NCBI GenBank assembly: GCA_032690845.1
Contig: CM064430.1
Coordinates: forward strand, 8,666,949 to 8,730,948
DNA from: Eleusine coracana subsp. coracana
Lineage: Eukaryota; Streptophyta; Magnoliopsida; Poales; Poaceae
Reading direction: 5' to 3'
DNA: 64,000 bases
In this document: piece by piece, positions 11,141 through 23,793 of the stretch
Numbering within the stretch: position 1 is the stretch's first letter
Layout of the letters: each line of letters starts with the position of its first letter
The notes under the pieces: model-generated
What the model saw: only the letters and a program-made list of their open reading frames with translations
What the model was told of the DNA's origin: nothing
The model's database searches: none
Position numbers and translations under genes: made by a program

Positions 11141-12728
11141 CTACTCATCCTCCACTATCTCCTCCCCTTCGTGGTCGGCGTTCTTGTTCTTGGCCGGCTT
11201 CTTCTCCGCCTTGGCCTTCTCCAGCGCCTCGACGAGGCCGGCGAGGCAGGCATCCGCATCGCCGTCGGCGCGCTTCGGCATCAGCAGTTCGGCGACGTCG
11301 GCGGGCGTGATGTCCACCTCCCGGAGCAGAGCACTGACGGCGTCGAACAGCGGGTGGGCGTCGACGTCGAGGTAGTTCTTGGCGAGGAACTTGAACGCCT
11401 CGAAGCAGCAGTACGACATCTCGATGTGCTTGTCCATGCGGCCACGGCGGATGAGCGCCGGTCGAGCCGCTCGACGTGGTTGGTGGTAAAGACGATGATG
11501 CGCTCGCCGCCGCACGCCGACCAGAGCCCGTCGATGAAGTTGAGCAAGCCCGAAAGCGTCACCTTGCTCGCGTTGGGGTCCTCCTTGCCGTCCTTATTGC
11601 CGCCGGCCTGCTTATTGTTGGCCGCCTCCGCCGCCTCGGGCTTCTTCGTCTTCGCGCGCTGCCCGGTGAGATCGAGGGAGCAGTCGATGTCCTCGACGAC
11701 GATGACGGACTTGGCCCGCGTCTCGATGAACAGCTTGCGGAGGTCCGTGTTGCTGTGCACGGAGGTTAGCTCGACGTCGTAGATGTCGTAGTCGAGGTGG
11801 TTGGCCATGGCCGCGACCATGGTGGACTTGCCGGTGCCGGGTGGCCCGTACAGGAGGTACCCACGCTTCCACGCCTTGCCGATGCGGCGGTAGTAGTCCC
11901 TGCTGCTCTTGAACGCGTCCAGGTCGTCCATGATCTCCTGCTTCTTCGCTGGGTCCATGGCCAGCGTCGCGAACGTCGACGGGTGGTCCAGCACGACATG
12001 GCTCCACAGCGACTTCCGGTACCTGGGAATTAATCAACCGAGAAAGAACATTTGCATTGTGCGCGGATATATGAACAAAACAAAGAAACAAAGAGCTGCT
12101 TGTTTTCCCACCGCTCGCCGGTGTTGGTGTAGAGCTTGCGGCGGCGGTTGGCGGCCATGAGCGCGCGGCCCTCGCGGCAGACGTGAGGGAGGTACGACTC
12201 CACGACGAGGTCCCGGTGCCGCTGGTGAAACACGAGGCGGTACGCGCGCCTGGCTTCCTCCGCCGCGCCGGCCTCGCCGCCGCCGAACCACGGCGGGGCG
12301 CCGTAGTAGTACGACCCGGCGCGGCGGGAGGGGACCACGGCGTGCCACCACACGGTGGCGCCGCAGAAGTCGTCGGTGACCTCCTCGTTATCCCCGAGGC
12401 TCAGCACGAACCGGTCACCGCCGCCGGCGCTGTTGTTACTGCTCCCGCGCGGGGCGCGCTCGGCGCGGAGGGAGCGCGCCCGGCGCGAGCAGCGGTGGGC
12501 GAGGTAGGCCTTGGCCTGGTCGTAGACCTCGCCGCGCTTCAGCCGCTCGGCGCCGTCGAACTCCGCGACGGTGACGGTCAGGTAGGGGTCGAGGCGGCGG
12601 GCGTGGCGGCGGAGGAAGCGGCCGGCGAAGCGGTCGAGGAACCGGAGGGGGAGGTACGGGCGGAGCATGCTCCAGACGAAGAGCAGGCCGGCGAGGGAGG
12701 ACCATAGGCCGGTGAACTGCTCCACAAT
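11141..12728 (-). pseudogene. AAA-ATPase copy 2, BCS1/ASD-like, frameshifted and without ATG
   Basis: Paralogue of the gene at 521-2359. Exon 1 runs from about 12728 to 12112 and exon 2 from 12022 to 11141. The intron 12023-12111 (89 bases) has a GT donor and CAG acceptor and splices in phase (...GER/YRKSLW). Visible motifs: hydrophobic N-terminal segment, Walker A GPPGTGKST, Walker B VIVVEDIDCS, FTTNH and RRGRMD. Two lesions: a single missing C near 11460 (gene 1 reads CTCGACCCGGCG, this copy CTCGACCGGCG) shifts the frame just before the arginine-finger motif; and the expected start, aligned with the family, reads ATT at 12728-12726. The first in-frame ATG, at 12668-12666, would remove part of the hydrophobic segment. 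An upstream ATG near 12780 opens only a 10-codon frame. The long acidic tail of gene 1 is absent. One of the lesions could be a sequence error; both together suggest a decaying gene. Confidence 0.8.
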
Positions 12729-12847
12729 CCCCCGGGACCGCGACGGGTCAAGCCATGGTCGGTCTTGGCCGCGGCGGCATGGGCGGGCTCTGCTCTGGAG
12801 TTCGGAGAGAGTGGAGTCTGGACTGAGAGGTTGGGTGGGGACTGGGG

Positions 12848-12854
12848 GATATAG
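12848..12854 (-). promoter_or_regulatory. Putative TATA box of AAA-ATPase copy 2
   Basis: On the minus strand CTATATC lies about 120 bases before the expected start of the coding region, in a GC-rich promoter-like segment. The promoter context seems kept although the start codon does not. Motif-based only. Confidence 0.4.
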
Positions 12855-13214
12855 AGGTGGAACGGTCAGCTCTGTCAGAGCGTGGGTCCGATGCAAGTCA
12901 CGCTCTTCGTATCGGGATCACTACGAACCGGAAAGTCATTTTGTTTTGTTTTTCCTCGCTGTCTCCATTCTCGACCCACGGCCGGCATACAAAGCAATCT
13001 GTGATTACCGGAGACGAGGCGAATTAGCATGCGCGATTAATGCACCCGCAAGCACACGACGGAACACAAGGGGAGTTCGCGAGGCTAATTGCATTCATGC
13101 AATGCATTTGCTGGCGACGTATAAATGGTGCGCCATTCAGGAGCACAATGTCCCTCCGTTCAAGACTGATTCACCATATTCCGCTAAATCTATTTTATTT
13201 TATTGTTAATAAAA

Positions 13215-14115
13215 ATATCTCTAAGGCTACTCCTAAGGCTACTTTTAATAGAGGTTTTATTTTCATTAAATAGGATGTCATGTCATTATTTTAGATAATA
13301 TGACAAGAAATTTATAAGAAAAGAGAAGGAAGGAGTTTAATCTAGATAAAACCATGTCTACACTGTTTTCAAGACAATTATCTCTTGCATGTGTTATCTA
13401 GAAAACAATAAAATAAAACTATATATTGTAGCTATGATTTTAATCATCCTTGTTGCTTATGTGGCACTTTGGAAACAACAAAGAAACCCTTCATTGGGAC
13501 TAGCCTAATGGGAGTTTTATTTTTAATAAATAGCATGTCATGTCAGCATTTTTTATGATGTGGCAAGATAATTACGAAGAGTGAGATAAAACTAGGTATA
13601 CACTGTTTTCAAGACTCTACACTATTTTCAATGTTATTAAACTAGTATTGAGAGCAACTATTTTATTTCATTTGCACTTTGATCAATCACTATGCAATGA
13701 TTAAATACTATAATTAACCTAGGAAATAATAAAAATAAAATTATGCATTGGGCCAGTCTCAATGCATAGTTTTATTTTACATAAAAATATCACATCAGAT
13801 TTGAAGATTTAGATTGATGTATGAAATAGTCTCTCAATGCATAGTTTCATCTCATGATTTCATATATAAATTATAGCATTAAATTAATATCTATTTGTTA
13901 TATTGAGATTGGTCAAAATATGTTTGGATAAAACTTTATGTTCTCAATAGGAGTTTCAATTGAGTTTCATACCTATGAAATAGTGCCAAATGAGTTTCAT
14001 CCTTATGAAACCTATTTATCTAATTTCATATTAGTTGCTATGCCACATCATCTCTTTTGCTTATGTGACACCTTATTTAATACTAATGAAATTCCCACTG
14101 AGACTGGCCTTAGAG
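13215..14115. mobile_element. Cluster of related small MITEs
   Basis: At least three related copies follow one another. All carry ends like GGCCAGTCTCAATG or GACTAGCCTAATGGGAG joined to TTTTATT, and internal GTCATGTCA. The clearest unit runs from about 13748 (GGCCAGTCTCAATGCATAG) to about 14112 (mirror ATTCCCACTGAGACTGGCC). The others, starting near 13226 and 13497, overlap or are nested. No coding capacity. Exact boundaries and target duplications are uncertain. Confidence 0.55.
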
Positions 14116-14403
14116 AGAAGTGTTTTATTTGTACTCTAAATGACATGACAGTCTTGAAAACGATGGAATTACTCTCCACTGAAAATAGTCTAAAGCATTT
14201 AAAATTAGCATGCAGCTTGGGACCGTGGGAAAAAGCCCCTATACCATGAATGCAACCATCCGCCAACAAATTGTGGACAGGTACATTATCTCTACGTGTA
14301 TGTTAGCATGCAGCCCTCGGACCGTGGGAAAAAGCCCCCCTATTCCGCTAAATCTCAAATGAAGATCTGCCATTGAATCAGGAGCACAATGTCCCTATGC
14401 TTA

Positions 14404-15485
14404 GAGCAAATATAGTAATATCTTATTAGCAGGCTAAGAGTTGCGCCACATCAGAATTCTCATATGTGGAAGAGAGAAATTAAGAGAGAGAGGATCCAGT
14501 GCTTCGTGGATGGTTGGCTCCCGCCTGAAGCACAAGCTACGAGGAAAAAGCATTCGTTTGCACCCCGCGGTGAGGCATCTTATTATACTTCCTCCCGTTC
14601 AAAAATATAAGTATTCATATGATCTCGAGGTGAGAGCAAGCTGGAAGTTAAATATTCAAATACCCTTCATTTAAGACTTTGTCCGACCCAGTATATTTAC
14701 ACCATGGTCAAACTGCTCCTCTTGGTACATGTCGCCATCACCGATTCATGTTTGCCCGAGACTCTAAGAAGCTCTCGGTTGATCATTGAGGTCGACGGCG
14801 GTCACCCTCCGGCCTCTATGCCGTCGAGATTTGGAGAGCTTTGTTTCAGTCCTTTTCACCTCTCTCCATAACGGTACCTAGCTTTGAGCTCTCCATCAAT
14901 CTTGATTTGAGCTTCGCCTTGAAGCCACCAGGCCGAGGCAGCTCCTTGGTCGGTCGACGATGGCGGGGAGGGGTGACATAGGATGAGAGGGTCTCTAAGC
15001 GAACTCCATGGTCGCGCCACCGCCACCTCCTCCTTGTTGTGACAAAGACGACAAAGGGCGGGCTGCGGAAGGGCGACACTGGAGGTGAGGGCCACCGAGC
15101 AGGCCTCCATGGCTGCACGATCCCCGCCTCATCCTCCTCAGTCGGTGCTGGCGATGGCGGCGAGGGCAGCAAGAGATGGGCCGCGCGCCAACACGGGGGA
15201 GGGCGGCAGGAGAGTGCCAACACGAGAGAGGACTGCAGGGGAGAGGCAGCGTGTTGGAGGATCATGAATAACGGAAGACTTGGCTGGGGAAAGAAATAAG
15301 GTTTGGTGAAGAGGAGTGCACATGGTAGATCCCACTCTCAAATGTTTACATTTGTGAACAAATAGAAATCCCTTCAAATGCTTACATTCTTGGGCGATGA
15401 GGGAGTATGAATTATCTAAAGTATAAACTAAAAATGACATGAAAATTTTGTCAGCTGACAGCAGACTAAACCATTAGTCATGCTC
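14404..15485. mobile_element. Tourist/Harbinger-like nonautonomous element with GC-rich cargo
   Basis: Ends GAGCAAATATAGTAATA and, inverted, GAGCATGACTAATGG are flanked by the trinucleotide TTA (14401-14403 and 15486-15488), the usual target of PIF/Harbinger elements. At 1082 bp it is long for a MITE. Its centre, about 14740-15290, is much more GC-rich than the ends and contains open frames on both strands, for example minus 15265-14846 (Pro/Ser/Arg-rich). This suggests a captured gene fragment, though I recognise no family. A Stowaway-like end (TTCCTCCCGTTCAAAAATAT) is nested near 14590. Confidence 0.5.
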
Positions 15486-15790
15486 TTATGGCATAAGATC
15501 TGCCAATCGGTTAAAACCAAAACAACACAACAATTTAAACAGGTATTAGCTGTTTTCATATTTGTACTAGTATCAAATGTTTTGTTCAATCAAAAATAGT
15601 AGTTTTTTACAGCTCACCCTTTAATAAGGTGTTTGGATAAGTTATTTTATAAAACCGCCTGACCAGATAAGTCAAATAATCCATAAAAGCCAAATAAGCT
15701 ACTTTGATAAATATCTAAAGTCAAAAGTATTATTTTACACAAATATAGGCCCTACCAAACAGGACCAGCTGAAGCAGCAAACAAATGGAT

Positions 15791-16362
15791 GGTGTGTTTG
15801 GTTAGGCTTTTTTTGATTTTGTCTTTTAGAAAAGTCAAAAAATCAAACAAAGGGGTTGGCTGCCAGAAAAAGCTAAAGTCAAAAGCAGCTTTTGCATAGT
15901 TCATTTCTAAAAGCAGGTTAGGAGGTGCTTTTTGGGACTTTTGCTTCCACAAGTTTTAAAAAAAATACCCTCATACATACAATATAATATAATATATATA
16001 TATAATATATAATATATATTAAAAACTTTTTGAATTTGTAAAAACTTTTTGAATATTTAACAACTTTTAAAGAAACTTTTTAAATTTTTAAGAAACTTTA
16101 AAATTTTTTAAGTTTAGAAAATATGTAGTAGAATAAAAATTTTAAACAAATTAAGATTTTAAACAAATTAAGATGAATTTTTTAACTTACATATAAATTT
16201 GAATGAATAACATATTACTTTACAATTATCAACTCACAATCATTTTTTCAGTCGTTTTCACCAAACGGCTTTTAGCTTTTTTACAGTTCATATCTCATAG
16301 CAGCTTTTTTTTTACAGCGCACAACAGCTTTTTTTCATAGTCACAATCAAACCAAACACACC
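15791..16362. mobile_element. MITE with GGTGTGTTTGGTT inverted ends
   Basis: The left end GGTGTGTTTGGTTAGGCTTT is mirrored by the right end AATCAAACCAAACACACC at about 16345-16362. Repeated AAAAGC/GCTTTT phrases near both ends add to the symmetry. About 570 bp, AT-rich, noncoding. No clear target duplication was seen, so the superfamily (hAT or Harbinger) is open. Confidence 0.55.
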
Positions 16363-16705
16363 TAGAGTCATGTTGTGAGCCCTCTAGTTAGCAATAGACT
16401 CTGATACATTGTAGACTCGCCCCTAAGCCCATTTGGTGGATTCCTCGTACAAATGAATGAACTCAAAGTGGGGCAAAGGGTGCTCTGAGTTCTCCTATTG
16501 TCATTACTAATGGAAATCACGATTACAAAGCAAACCAAGACCTCTAGAAGCAAAATTATGAGATGAACCTTTCGGGGAAAAATAGTTAGCCATGTCGTAT
16601 TTCATATCCATAAAGGTGTTTTATTCAAGTCTTTGGTAGCCAATTAGCTCTCATAAGACTACGAAATGTAACCCAAAGTTACTTTCAAAAGAAGAACATG
16701 ATTAA

Positions 16706-17044
16706 GGGTGTGTTTGACATAGCTTATACAAGTGCTTATTAGGAATACTTATGCTCAATAAGCAGTTTAGACAGCCAAATAATAAAATAATAAAAATACT
16801 TATAAGATATAAATACTTTGTTGTTTTGTACTACCATAAGCACTTTGAGCAAAGTAGCAAAACATATCTTTTAGTACTTATGGTGGTCCTCTCTCAATAT
16901 AAGTAGTTTGAGCAAATAAATATAAACAGTTTTGTCAAACAAATTGATTATTTATGCTACAATAAACACTGTAATTACTATAAGCAGTTTTAACATAATA
17001 AATATTTATAAATACTTTGTGTATAAGTCATTCCAAACACACCC
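16706..17044. mobile_element. Tourist-like MITE, 339 bp, TAA target duplication
   Basis: GGGTGTGTTTGACATAGCTT at the left is mirrored by ATTCCAAACACACCC at the right, with TAA on both sides (16703-16705 and 17045-17047). AT-rich interior with repeated ATAAGCAGTTT/ATAAGCACTTT phrases, no coding capacity. Confidence 0.7.
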
Positions 17045-17047
17045 TAA

Positions 17048-19522
17048 ATCCCATATAAGACTACGAAATTTGGCAAATAACTTAACTGAACTTCAGAATG
17101 TTGTGGAAATAACAACAATGAAACAATTCCGAAATATTGATAATCAGATCCATAGATCTAACCAAAGACAAACAAAAGCATACACATGGCGTTAATAGGA
17201 GAAAAAACACTTCACTAGAATTCACTTTTGATTGGCACCCCAAACAGTTTCACGAGTAAGTCAACCACAGACCACTAGTGTACAAATGAAATGGTCAAAA
17301 ACAGACTGTAAGACAAGCGAGCTAATGTAGCCATAAATGGGCATAATACAGCATTCCTTTCGTATACATATTCGTCCGTATACAGGTTTCCAGCTTATGT
17401 TGGAACACTTCTAAGTATGTGCCGCAATCACCACTGCACATCTCATTCAAAATCGAAGACCTAGTACACGTAGAAATTAAACTAAAATATGAAACCTTCA
17501 CAAAATGTGTGTATCCGCTCCTCTAGCATGTTGGTGTTCCCAAAGCACACCTCTGGTTAGCTAGACAAAAGTAACTAATCTGACATCACCAATTCAACGT
17601 CATGCACCTGAATGCCTGATAGAGTTGGTGTTTCATCTATCCCAAGTCATATATGAATATATAATAGTACTCTCCCTAGGAAGTGATACCTGCAAAAGGA
17701 TCCAACATATCATCGTTAGATCTAAGGTTTTGGATTCCGTCCTCATCGTATGTTTCAGTATTCTATCTATATTATTAACAAGGTTCTTAGACAGTAAAAC
17801 CAAATTTAATTCGTGACAACAGATAGGATGTTTCCTATCTGATAATCGCATGTGTATTATATCATAAGTTGGACAGGAATCATTAATTTTCAGAATAGAT
17901 ATGATGATAAATTAGACAAACAAAGTTCATGTTCAGAATGGATATGGCTCATGTCTCAGTGTGTCACTAGCAGCCCTTGTCTAACCATACTGAAATTTAC
18001 ACTACCCAGAATATCTATACATGATAATGGACTGCCCAGAGCATTTTCATCGAAATAGAAATATATGCTCTGCATTTGACAGTACACACTAGTTGTTCAT
18101 GATGCCTCAAGTTTCCATGGACTACAATTAAGATCCATCTTTTTCAGCACAAAAGAGAAAAAAAAAATCGAGCTACATACTCCCTCATGTACCATTCTAT
18201 ACTGATTTTGCAAATTATATCAGCTAATTACATCCAAAATCCCATGTAAGCTGCAACTAACAGGCATTTTGCAATATATTTAAGTTAAAAAATTATACCA
18301 TCAACAGGACTAACCTGCTGACAGAATATCAGATACACTCAACCACAAAAAAAAAATCCAATTAATTCAATATGGCAAATGAAAATGCTATCAGAAAGTT
18401 TAAGTAATTTTCAACACTAACTGTGCTATAGTTTAAACACCCAAACCAATAATTAACTTCTTCAAATACCAACTAAAGATACTTCCTAGTTCTAAGCTCC
18501 ACTATAAATAGGAGCCACAGCGGGGCAGTTTTCATGGCCTTTTCTTGACCTGAAAATGCAATACTTTTGGGATGTCTGTCCCTTGGGTCGAGCTTTCTCT
18601 GTTAATAATAACAAAAAGAAAGAAATAGAACAGCTATGACCAGCAGCTCAATTAATGGTCTGTCACTGTATAGCACGGAAGATCCGTCCTAATGACTGAT
18701 TTATAATTCATTGTTTTATATGATCTTCAGGTTGGATAGTTAAGAAAAACTACTATAAGTTAATAAGAATCAGCAAGGATCAAGTTGACAGAAATACATC
18801 GGCTATGGATTGATGCAAAAATCAATTGCTTGATTCTATTGTTGGTCATCCATGTCTAAGTTGTAACTCAACCGAACAAAGCAGAAAATGGTTAAATAGA
18901 ATTGGTGTCTTGTTACGATACCTATGTGCAGATGAATGGAAACGGTTATTTTATTTTAATATCTAGAAATAGCATCTCAACTTTGAGTTTTTCATGCTCA
19001 TAACTTCATACAAAATACAAGCTCGTGCTAATGATAAAACTTATCAATAATCCATTGTGAGGTTCTACCAGCTCACAGTACTAATATCCAAATCATATGA
19101 TTAATTGCTTCAATGACTTCCTGGTTTCAAATAAGTCAAGTTCAAAATATGTTATTCGTAAAGTTAGTTGACCTATATATGCAATTTAAAGGGGTCCAAA
19201 ATGAGAGCACTTTGCCTTAGACTGACGGAACAAAGCTAAGAAGTAAACTGAATGGAAAAAGGAAAGGGACAAGGGCGGTCGTCACTTGGTGCGAAGGCTT
19301 CTGATTCGGTACGGTACTAAAGGTCCTTGGACTTCCAGGCGGTTTTTCTTTTGGGCTGCTGTGAACCCTTGGATCTCGCCAATACAGCCTCCTATGGTTT
19401 TCGTTACTGAGATATCTTTTATTTTTTTCCCAGGGATTTTTTGGGTAACCAGCTCCCATGCTGCAAACAGTCAAATCTGAACCTTGTCGCTCTTCTTTCC
19501 TCGTGAGCAGGAAGCACACCAG
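17048..19522. other. Unassigned region 3' of the RRM gene
   Basis: No independent gene is supported. Part of this stretch is probably the 3' end of the minus-strand RRM gene: at about 18551 the minus strand shows TTGCATTTTCAG/GTCAAG, an acceptor that would join in phase to the donor at 20223, but I cannot tell whether it is used. A minus-strand frame at 19525-19217 (102 codons) has no recognised family. The rest is AT-rich. Confidence 0.3.
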
Positions 19523-19710
19523 CATGGGCGGACCCAGGGGGTAGTCCTTATAGGCCTAGGACTACCCCAGATTTTCAGTAATCAAGGTAATTAAGTACTG
19601 TAACGCACATTGTAGTAAACTATTTAATATTGTTTTTCCACTATGTGCCTACCGAAAGATTGTTTTAGACCATATGACTACCCAAAGAAATTATCCTGGG
19701 TCCGCCACTG
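19523..19710. mobile_element. hAT-type MITE, 188 bp, 8-bp target duplication
   Basis: The ends CATGGGCGGACCCAGG and, inverted, CAGTGGCGGACCCAGG form the terminal repeats. CACACCAG stands directly on both sides (19515-19522 and 19711-19718), a perfect 8-bp duplication typical of hAT elements. It shares its ends with the element at 26137-26294, so both belong to one family. Confidence 0.85.
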
Positions 19711-20223
19711 CACACCAGCTGTGTGCATTGGGTGATTCCACTGTGTTTTTTGCACTTGACTAGGCGGACAGTTGACCAGAAGATAATTTTGATTCGCAGC
19801 AGGCGGGTGGCGTGCTTATCTTGTGTGACAACACTACAGAGTGAGTAGCTCTTCTAGTCGGGCAGCTGTGTAACATGCTATGGTCTCAACGCCCTTACAA
19901 GGCAGTGATGAGTTTCACGCGCTCTAAGTCCCGCCCGCGCGCAGTTAGGGGGATTGGCCGCTATCTGAGTGGTACCACCCATCCTATCCTACTACCTATA
20001 GGGGGGTGTTGCTTATGTTGATTTGTCATCCTGGTTAAGAAGATGAATGAAACTTTTATCTGGAGTAAATTATTATACTGGTTTCCTACACCCGGGAAAG
20101 GAGGACAAACTGATTCAAATATCTACTGCTTTCCAACACCTTTGCAGAAGTAAATAGTTTATGCAGCATATAATTTTTTGCAGGGATGAATATATACATA
20201 GTAATGCTGAAACAGCAACTGAC

Positions 20224-21909
20224 CTCTGCTTGGCTGATTGTTGTTAACAGTATAGTTGCCCATGTAACTTGCTGATATATCAGGTTTGACATTTGGATCA
20301 GCATTTCCAAGATCATGGCCAAAAGGAGGCATGTCAACCTCAGATGGTGCGAACCTCCAGGCTGTGCCACCATAAATTGAGTTGCTCCCATATGTATCTG
20401 GGTTGTTCCCTTCAAGTGAATTTCCTGATGCAGGAAAGGGTTCACCAATTGTACCAGTTGAGTTGCTCCTCCCGTAGCCGCCAGATGGCAAACCAAAGCT
20501 ATTATCTCCAGCTCCACGGCCAAGGTTCCCTGACCCAAGGCTTGAAATGCTGCCCATCCCATGAGCAGAAGAGAGACCTCCCCAAGTGTCACCAGTAATA
20601 CCAACTTGACCCCCACTTCCAGGTGAAGCAAAAGCATTTGTGTTTGTAGGATTGCTCGCATAGTTTAGATTCCCATTGCCCCAAACGTTCCTAGCCATCG
20701 AACTCAACATTGATCCTGAATCATCATTAAGACCAAGGTACCCAATAGGACTACTCAATCTGTTTGAACTTCCATTGTAGTATGAACCTAGTTGCCTTCC
20801 ATTGGAGCTACTGATGAAACCAGAGTTAGCACCAAAACTTGCACCCATCCCACTTTCTAAATTCATGCCCATTCCGAAACCTGGACCAAATGAAGAGAAC
20901 CCATTCCGTGCACCTGAGAGCAGACCATACCTTCCATCTACCCTCATGCCATAACCTCCAATAGGATTTGGGTTGTATCCCTGGTTGAATCCATTCAGGA
21001 AGCTCTGGACCCTGCTCATACCATAGTTCTGTCCTCCCGCAGGAGAACGAACGGCAGGACCAGGAGACTGCTCTTTTGGAACAGCCCTCTTGACCTCAAC
21101 CATTTTACCATTCAGCTCATGGAAGTTCTTGTGCAGAGCCTTATCCACAGCGTCTTCTGAATCATAGGTGATGAAGCCAAAGCCCCTTGGCCTCTGTGTG
21201 TTGTGGTCATACATCACTACCACATCGGTTATAACACCAAATTGCTCAAAGTACCTTCTGAAGTCGGCCTCAGTAACATTAGAGGGAAGGCCTCCAACAA
21301 AGATCTTTCTGGTACGGCCCGGTCCAGGTGACCCTATGCTGCTGGCATTGCTCTTGCTCACGATGCTCTGGTCATCCCTGGGAACAGCTTTCTTCGCCTC
21401 CACCTGAATCACAGATGGGCAATTCAGGTCAACATATGGTCAATAAAACAACAGTTTTGCAGCAGAATTCTCACCAAAAATATACATCAGTATACATTAG
21501 CAACAAGAGAAAAACAGAGTAGCACAGCCAGACATGAACCAGTATCAGTGTATCACAGATGGGCAATTCAACCCATTCAGTGAAGAATGAGAACACTTTT
21601 ACAATAGAATTCCCAACAAAACTGCACATTTAGTACATCAGCAAACAGACAAAACGGCAACAAGTTTTGACACGCAATTACCATGCGCCCATCGATCATG
21701 TGCTTGTCCATGGTGACGCGCTCGGCAACGGCAGGGTCGGAGAAGACCACGAACCCGAACCCGCGTGCGCGGCCGGTGCTGCGGTCCCGCATGATGACGG
21801 CCTCGGTGACCTCCCCAAAGCGACCGAAGTAGTCGCGGAGGCGGTCCTCGTCCGTCTCCCAGGAGATGCCGCCGACGAAGAGCTTGCCGGAGTAGTCCAC
21901 GCCCTCCAT
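20224..21909 (-). CDS. Two-RRM hnRNP-like RNA-binding protein (last exon unresolved)
   Basis: A nuclear hnRNP A/B-like or Musashi-like protein of the plant RNP1 type, expected to bind pre-mRNA or mRNA. Coding exon 1 is 21909-21682 and exon 2 is 21403-20224; the intron between has GT-AG ends and phase 0. RRM1: KLFVGGI at 9-15 and RGFGFVVF at 49-56. RRM2: KIFVGGL at 109-115 and RGFGFITY at 149-156. From about residue 175 on the protein is Gly/Ser/Asn-rich with GFGMGMN-like and SSNG phrases, a typical low-complexity tail. The ATG at 21909 fits the family start MEGVDYSG and lies 30 bases after a 5'-UTR intron acceptor. The donor AG/GTCAGT at 20223 means at least one short terminal exon follows downstream. 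If the intron is retained, the frame stops at 20159 after about 21 more codons. Confidence 0.9.
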
Positions 21910-21938
21910 GGCTCCCACCCTCCCCTCCCCTCCTGCCC

Positions 21939-22216
21939 CTGCAACCAATCCACACCCAGCTCAGCACACCGAATGAGAACAAAAACGCCGGCTTTATCCA
22001 AACACGCGCGCACGCACACACACAGCCCCAAAGCACAAACATACGCCCGCGAGCGCATCAGCTGGATCCAAGCTGAGCGCGGCGCCGGCGATCAGCGGCC
22101 CGCGCGGAATTACGTGAGGATCCGTACCAGATCCGGCGGCCGGCGGCGCGATCCGGCACCGATCGGGCCGGCGGGAGCAGCGTAATCGTCAAGGCAGGAA
22201 AGATCGGGACACTCAC
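21939..22216 (-). other. 5'-UTR intron of the RRM gene
   Basis: On the minus strand CCG/GTGAGTG at 22216 and TTGGTTGCAG at 21939 form a donor and acceptor. The first exon, about 22400-22217, is GC-rich and noncoding. Introns in the 5' leader are common in plant RNA-binding protein genes and often raise expression. Inferred from splice motifs only. Confidence 0.65.
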
Positions 22217-23793
22217 CGGATGGTTGGCAGCGGCGGCGAGGAGGGATCGGAGAGCTCGTTGGCGCTCTCCTGCGCTGCTTGCTAAGATCTCGAGGCGAGC
22301 ATGGGAGGAGGAGGAGGCGGGTGGGGGTGGGAGAGGAAGGTTACTTGCCTTCCACCCCGCGATGAAATCTGGGAGCGAGTGGGAGGCACACTGCCAGCGA
22401 GCGAGGCCTTTCAGCTGTCAGGTTTAAACGATGTTAGTAATGGGCTATTTTTTATTTTATACCGTGATGCTTTTTATTTATTATTATACGTTATTAAATT
22501 AGAGTGGATGAAAATTTATATGAAAATAAGAGAATAAGTTTCACAAACTCGAATAGTAGTTATTATCATCATTTCTTTAGAAGAAGATGAGTGGTTTGAA
22601 CATCGATAGTACATTATGTAAGACATAACATAAGATTATAAAATCATGACAAATCAAACGTGTTACGATGTTATCCTATCACGATCTTACGGTATGAAGG
22701 CACACTGCGAGCGAGTGAGCGCTTTCAACTCGTTCGTGTTTAGATGTTAATATATAATAATCTTTTTGTATTTTGTACTACGACGACTTTTCATAAATAT
22801 AAGAGGATAATTCAGCAAGTTCGAATAGTAGTCATCATCATTATTTATCTAGGAGATCAACGGTTTGAAGGATGATGATAAATTGTTCAAGAGAATGATA
22901 ATATAAGATTTTAAAACCATGACAAATCAAAAGTATTTCGAATAATACATATGACATGGTATCATGACCTAAACGATGTTAATAATGGTCTTTTTGCATC
23001 TTGCATCATGATGCTTTTCATTCATAATTGAAGTGGTAGAAAATTTGTACGAATATGAGAGGATAAGTTCAGGAAGCTCGAACTAGTTATTATCATTATT
23101 TGTATAGAAGATCAATGGTTTGAAGATCAATGATGGTAAATTACTTAAAACATAATATAGGATTTTGAAAACCATGATAAATCAAACATGTTTGGATGGA
23201 GCCACACTGCGAGTCAGCGAGCGCTTTCAGTTCCTCTGTGTTTCAACGATGTTAATAATGGTCTTTTTTGTATTTTTCACCATTACACTTTTTATTAATT
23301 ATTATAACCTTCAAATTAAAGTGGTAGAAAATTAATATGAATATGAGAGGATCTGGAATAATAGTTATTACCATCATTTATTTAGGAGATCAATGGTTTG
23401 AAGATCGAATAATAGTAAATTACGTAAGACATAATATAACATTCTAAAATCACGAAAAAGTATGGAGCCATACTGCTAGCGAGCAAGCGCTTTCAGCTCC
23501 GACGTGTTTAACAACGTTAATAATAGTCTTTTTGCATTTTGCACCATGACATTTTTAGTTTATTATTATACGCTCCAAATTAAAGTAGTAAAAATTTAAG
23601 CAAATATGAGAAGATAAGCTCAGCAAGCTCAAATAGTAGTTATTATCATCACTTGTCTAGGAGATCAATGTTTAAAGATCAACGATTGTAAATTATGTAA
23701 AACATAATATAAGACTAAAACCATGACAAATCAAACATGTAATACACACCGTGTTAGTATCACGAACTTTCGGTATGGAGTCACACTCTGAGC

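Noticed and set aside
12183..12707. Plus-strand frame of 174 codons opposite AAA-ATPase copy 2
   Set aside because: Low-complexity Ala/Gly/Glu-rich shadow of the minus-strand exon; no recognisable domain.
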